Below, piece by piece: positions 60,341 to 64,000 of a DNA stretch of 64,000 nt. A program made the translations under genes and the position numbers. The notes under the pieces were generated by a model. That model was not told the origin of the DNA, ran no database searches, and saw only the letters and a program-made list of their open reading frames with translations. This stretch comes from Trypanosoma brucei gambiense DAL972 (Eukaryota > Euglenozoa > Kinetoplastea > Trypanosomatida > Trypanosomatidae), in NCBI RefSeq assembly GCF_000210295.1, contig NC_026744.1, positions 2,604,001 to 2,668,000 of the forward strand. The letters run 5' to 3'. Positions within the stretch are counted from its first letter, which is position 1. Each line of letters begins with the position of its first letter.

Positions 60341-63300
60341 ATGATGCGAAGGCTCAGTCCTGTGAACGGTTCGGTGGTTTCGCCCAATGTCGTAGCAGCG
60401 GTGTCATCGGTGCTTCAGCGGCAGCAACGCCATCAGTCCGACGCCCCACTCAGGCGACTGTTGTATGAAAACGACAGTTTTCTCAGCGGCACCTCGGCTA
60501 GGTACATCGAATCGATGTACGAAAATTGGAAGGCAGATAAAAGTTCCGTGAACGAATCGTGGAATGAGGTATTCTCCTCAAGGGACCTGCAGTCATTTGA
60601 GAGACCACTCCTAACTTCACCCATCCGTGTTGTACCAGCTTCAGCTGAGGACAAGATGGAGGTGGCACAATCGCAGGATATCTGCGCGCGACTGACGTTA
60701 ATGATTCAAGCGTTTGAGGACTACGGGCATCTTGCAGCTCGAACTGACCCTCTGGATGCTGAGGATGACTCTCTTCACCGTTCCCCGCAGGTTAAACCCA
60801 GAGAGAGGGTACACCTTGGTCTTGAAAGCTTTGGTTTTTCGAAGGAAGATCATGACCGTGTCGTACGTGTGGGTTTCATGGATCAATTGGGAGGCGCGAT
60901 GAGCTCGAGCAGCAGGGCCATGACTATCAAGGAGCTGCACGACCATTTGACGAAGTGTTTCTGTGGGCGCGTGGGATGCGAATTAGGACACGTTGATGAT
61001 GCAAATGTCGTCCGTTTCGTCCGTGAAGTTGTGGAGGGTTATAACACTGAGCACAATCCACTGCGGCGCCCGTTGTCCAAGGAGGAGAAACTGTGGGTGT
61101 GGGACCTTGTTGCCTCCGCCGTGCACTTTGAAGATTTCTTCAAGCGTAAGTATACCACACAGAAGAGGTTCGGTTGCGATGGCGCAGAGTCACTTATTGT
61201 TGGTTTGCGTTCACTCATGGAGTCAGCCTCTGATCACGGTGTTGAGAAGGTTAATTTCGGTATGGCACATCGTGGTCGTTTGAATACACTGTATAACGTT
61301 ATCGGTAAGTCATTCCCAGTGATATTAAAAGAGTTTGTAGGTATCACGGCCCCTGAACTGGAACCATTTAAGGTACAATCCGATGTGAAGTACCATCTTG
61401 GGGCCAAATCTACGGTGAAGATGCGCAATGGAAAGTTGATGTTTACAGAATTGCTCGCCAACCCATCACATCTGGAGGCAGTCAACCCGGTCTTGCAAGG
61501 GTACACCAGGGCGGCACAACTCAAGCACGGAGACGCTGGGCAGTCGAAGGTACTCCCCGTGGAGATACACGGCGATGCTGCTTTTGCTGGGCAAGGTGTC
61601 ACATTCGAGACGATGTGCATCAGTGAGGTTCCCAAGTTTACGACAGGTGGTACTATTCACGTTGTGGTTAACAACCAGATTGGCTTCACTACGGACCCCC
61701 GGTGCTCCCGAAGCAGTCCGTACTGCTCTGACCTGGGCCGTGCCTTTCAGTGTCCCATTTTCCATGTAAATGGTGATTGTCCTGAGGATGTCGCTCGTGT
61801 GTTTGCGTTCGCCGTGGACCTCCGTTCAAGGTTCAACAAGTCTGTTGTTATTGATCTGGTGTGCTATCGCCGGTATGGACACAACGAAAATGACGATCCC
61901 ACTATCACGCAGCCCCTCTTATACAAGCGAGTTCACGCGACACCCGATGTGTTTGCCCGCTACTCAGAAAAGCTTGTTGAAGAGGGAGTCGTGACCAAAG
62001 AGCAACAGACGGCCAAGGCCAAGGAGCAGAAGGATCACTACGGAAAATATCAGAGTGAGGTCGGGAATATACGGTACAGCGACTACCTCAAGTCCGGCAT
62101 ACCTGAGCTGTGGAGAGGCATGAAGTACTCAGATGAACTCGGAGAAGTGACATTGGAGCCCACCGCTGTTGCGCGGGAAAGTCTCCAACCGGTGATTGAT
62201 TCGCTTAAAAGGGTGCCGGAGGGGTTTGTGGTTAATTCCAAACTCAAGGCGGTGCTCGAGCAGCGAGTCCAGTCTCTGGAGAAGGGTGAAAAGATTGATT
62301 GGGGCGCTGCTGAAGCGCTTGCCTTTGGTTCACTATTACTGGAGGGCACTCATGTACGGGTGATGGGTCAGGACGTGGAGCGCGGCACATTTTCGCACAG
62401 ACACGCAGTTTTACATGACCAGAACAAAGTTGACACGTACACGCCGCTCGCCCATATAAGGAAGGACCAGGCACCGTTCATAATCACTAACAGCCCTCTC
62501 AATGAGTATGGGGTACTGGGTTATGCCAGCGGTTACGCCATTTACGACCCCAATGCGCTTGTTTTGTGGGAAGCACAATTCGGTGACTTTGCTAACGGAG
62601 CCGCCATTATTTTTGATCAATTCCTTTCCAGTGGAGAAACCAAATGGAATCAGCAGCAGGCGGTCGTCGTTTCTCTTCCCCATGGATTCGATGGGCGCGG
62701 AGCGGAACACAGCAGCGGCCGCATTGAGAGGTTCTTGCAAGCCGTCGCAGAAGACGTGGACACTCCGGCGTACTCCCCTGAGGAGCGCGCCCACCGTGTA
62801 AATATGGAGGTTGTGTTCCCCAGCACACCGGCGCAGTACTTCCACTTGTTGCGCCGGCACGTCCGTCGCAATTTCCGCAAGCCGCTTATGTTATTCTTTT
62901 CGAAACAGTTCTTGCGCACACCGAACGAGTCATCCATGGAACAAATAACCAGTGGCGGTTTCCAACCTGTTATCGGTGACCCATCCGTTCCACCCGAGAA
63001 GGCGCGTCGCCTCGTGATGTGCACTGGGCAAATATACCACATCCTCAATAGGTACCGTGAATCCAACAACTGTGGACGGGACGTGGCGCTTGTGCGGATC
63101 GAGGAGCTCTCACCATTCCCAGTTGCTGAGGTGCAGAAGTTGTTGGCGGATTACAGTGGTGTCGAGCTGATGTGGGCACAGGAGGAGCCACGCAATCAAG
63201 GCGCCTTTTATCACGTTGAATCGCGTGTGGAGTACTACACGGGAGGAGCCCGAGAGCTGCGATATGCTGGGCGTGCGATCAGTGCTGCCCCTTCTACGGC

Positions 63301-63358
63301 CTACAAGAGCACTCACGACGCCGAGGAGAGGTACATTTGCGAATGCGTATTTTCATAA
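60341..63358 (+). CDS. OGDH: 2-oxoglutarate dehydrogenase E1 component, mitochondrial
   Basis: A 1005-residue thiamine-diphosphate enzyme of standard length that decarboxylates 2-oxoglutarate in the TCA cycle complex. The N-terminus MMRRLSPVNGSVVSPNVVAA is a plausible presequence, followed by the family's SFLSGTSARYIESMYENW segment. ThDP and metal motifs are seen as GDAAFAGQG (about 410-418), VVNNQIGFTT (about 441-450) and RRYGHNENDDP (about 508-518). The active-site HRGRLNTL motif and the C-terminal EEPRNQGAFYHVESR are present. All catalytic blocks are intact. It is the last gene of the window. Confidence 0.97.
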   Translation: MMRRLSPVNGSVVSPNVVAAVSSVLQRQQRHQSDAPLRRLLYENDSFLSGTSARYIESMYENWKADKSSVNESWNEVFSSRDLQSFERPLLTSPIRVVPASAEDKMEVAQSQDICARLTLMIQAFEDYGHLAARTDPLDAEDDSLHRSPQVKPRERVHLGLESFGFSKEDHDRVVRVGFMDQLGGAMSSSSRAMTIKELHDHLTKCFCGRVGCELGHVDDANVVRFVREVVEGYNTEHNPLRRPLSKEEKLWVWDLVASAVHFEDFFKRKYTTQKRFGCDGAESLIVGLRSLMESASDHGVEKVNFGMAHRGRLNTLYNVIGKSFPVILKEFVGITAPELEPFKVQSDVKYHLGAKSTVKMRNGKLMFTELLANPSHLEAVNPVLQGYTRAAQLKHGDAGQSKVLPVEIHGDAAFAGQGVTFETMCISEVPKFTTGGTIHVVVNNQIGFTTDPRCSRSSPYCSDLGRAFQCPIFHVNGDCPEDVARVFAFAVDLRSRFNKSVVIDLVCYRRYGHNENDDPTITQPLLYKRVHATPDVFARYSEKLVEEGVVTKEQQTAKAKEQKDHYGKYQSEVGNIRYSDYLKSGIPELWRGMKYSDELGEVTLEPTAVARESLQPVIDSLKRVPEGFVVNSKLKAVLEQRVQSLEKGEKIDWGAAEALAFGSLLLEGTHVRVMGQDVERGTFSHRHAVLHDQNKVDTYTPLAHIRKDQAPFIITNSPLNEYGVLGYASGYAIYDPNALVLWEAQFGDFANGAAIIFDQFLSSGETKWNQQQAVVVSLPHGFDGRGAEHSSGRIERFLQAVAEDVDTPAYSPEERAHRVNMEVVFPSTPAQYFHLLRRHVRRNFRKPLMLFFSKQFLRTPNESSMEQITSGGFQPVIGDPSVPPEKARRLVMCTGQIYHILNRYRESNNCGRDVALVRIEELSPFPVAEVQKLLADYSGVELMWAQEEPRNQGAFYHVESRVEYYTGGARELRYAGRAISAAPSTAYKSTHDAEERYICECVFS

Positions 63359-64000
63359 ACTCCGAACGGCTGATGCGAATGCGCCGTGGAAAAGAAAATG
63401 GGCAGATGACTATGGGCGGAGCAAGATGAAAGACTAAGTAAAGTGAATGTCGGTTGATGAGAGGGGAATGGTTGCGAGCACAGTATACAGAAAAGGAGAC
63501 AATAGGGAGAAAATGACAGCTTCGAGGTGGCAAATTACGAGGTTGAAGACACGTGGCGAGGAGAGGTGTATTAACATTTCGGCTGAGTGGGGGTTTCAGT
63601 TAAAGTGGCGCGTTACTGCGACGGGTTCCCTTGTGCTTGTTGTAGACGTCTAAGATAGATGAATTGATACAAGGAGAATTTCTATTCATAAAACTGTCGT
63701 GTGTGCACGCGAACGAATGGAAGCAACTGCGTAATCCAAGCACAAGCACAGATGCACCTAAAAACACGACATCATTAGCCGAGTGAAAAAGTTGCACAAA
63801 CCCCTGTGGGTATGTAAAAGAGCGCTTGTAAATGAAAAAAAAATGAGCGAGGTAAAACCCGTAGGTAAATAAGAGTATACAAAGGACATAATATCGTTTT
63901 TTTCCCTTTTGGAGCGCAGTAGCGTGACAAATATAGCTGAGGAGAGTAGCTGATGCTCGTGCTGCATTATACCACATGCAGTACTTTCACACTCCTCTTC
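63359..64000. other. 3' flank of OGDH, no gene seen
   Basis: Probably OGDH 3' UTR and spacer. A 125-codon minus-strand frame near the end overlaps A/T-rich sequence and looks non-coding. Confidence 0.55.

Overview
The window is nuclear DNA of a kinetoplastid, most likely Trypanosoma brucei or a close relative. Genes are intronless and lie in two long same-strand arrays. Many starts are preceded by a pyrimidine tract and an AG typical of spliced-leader trans-splicing acceptors. The ubiquitin repeats carry the trypanosome replacements A14, A19, E52 and A57. Several proteins are characteristic trypanosomatid versions of mitochondrial and flagellar families. The gene order around polyubiquitin and 2-oxoglutarate dehydrogenase E1 fits my memory of T. 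brucei chromosome 11, but I could not check this.

Layout: positions 1-25661 hold 17 genes, all on the minus strand. From right to left they are a NUDIX hydrolase, a mitochondrial protein, a calmodulin-like protein, a Nup155-type nucleoporin, an unknown protein, CLP1, a mitochondrial DUF498 protein, a tRNA-intron endonuclease subunit, ribosomal proteins eL34, eS27 and uL1, beta-NAC, a MORN protein, a CH-domain protein, glycine cleavage T-protein, a small coiled-coil protein and a double-RING protein. Positions 25662-32789 hold no convincing protein gene. This is a divergent strand-switch region, the expected Pol II start region for both arrays. It has an A/C-rich left flank, a G/T-rich right flank, and a tRNA-like A-box/B-box/T-run element near 28.3 kb. 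Positions 32790-63358 hold 16 plus-strand genes: tectonic, an mL41-like protein, a WD40 protein, a J-like protein, an EF-hand protein, an unknown Cys-rich protein, a DUF2009 protein, SRP receptor alpha, an NDUFAF6-like protein, a TPR protein, polyubiquitin (interrupted by a 100-N gap), a likely organellar protein, two coiled-coil proteins, CFAP298, and a SMAP-like protein, ending with 2-oxoglutarate dehydrogenase E1.

The genes are not functional operons; they share polycistronic transcription and are regulated after transcription. Themes recur all the same: mitochondrial metabolism and assembly (GCVT, OGDH E1, NDUFAF6-like, DUF498, mL41-like), translation and its quality control (uL1, eS27, eL34, beta-NAC, SRP receptor, ubiquitin), RNA processing (CLP1, tRNA endonuclease) and the flagellum (tectonic, CFAP298).

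Many open frames extend upstream through GTG or TTG codons. I moved those starts to the first ATG that fits a splice acceptor.
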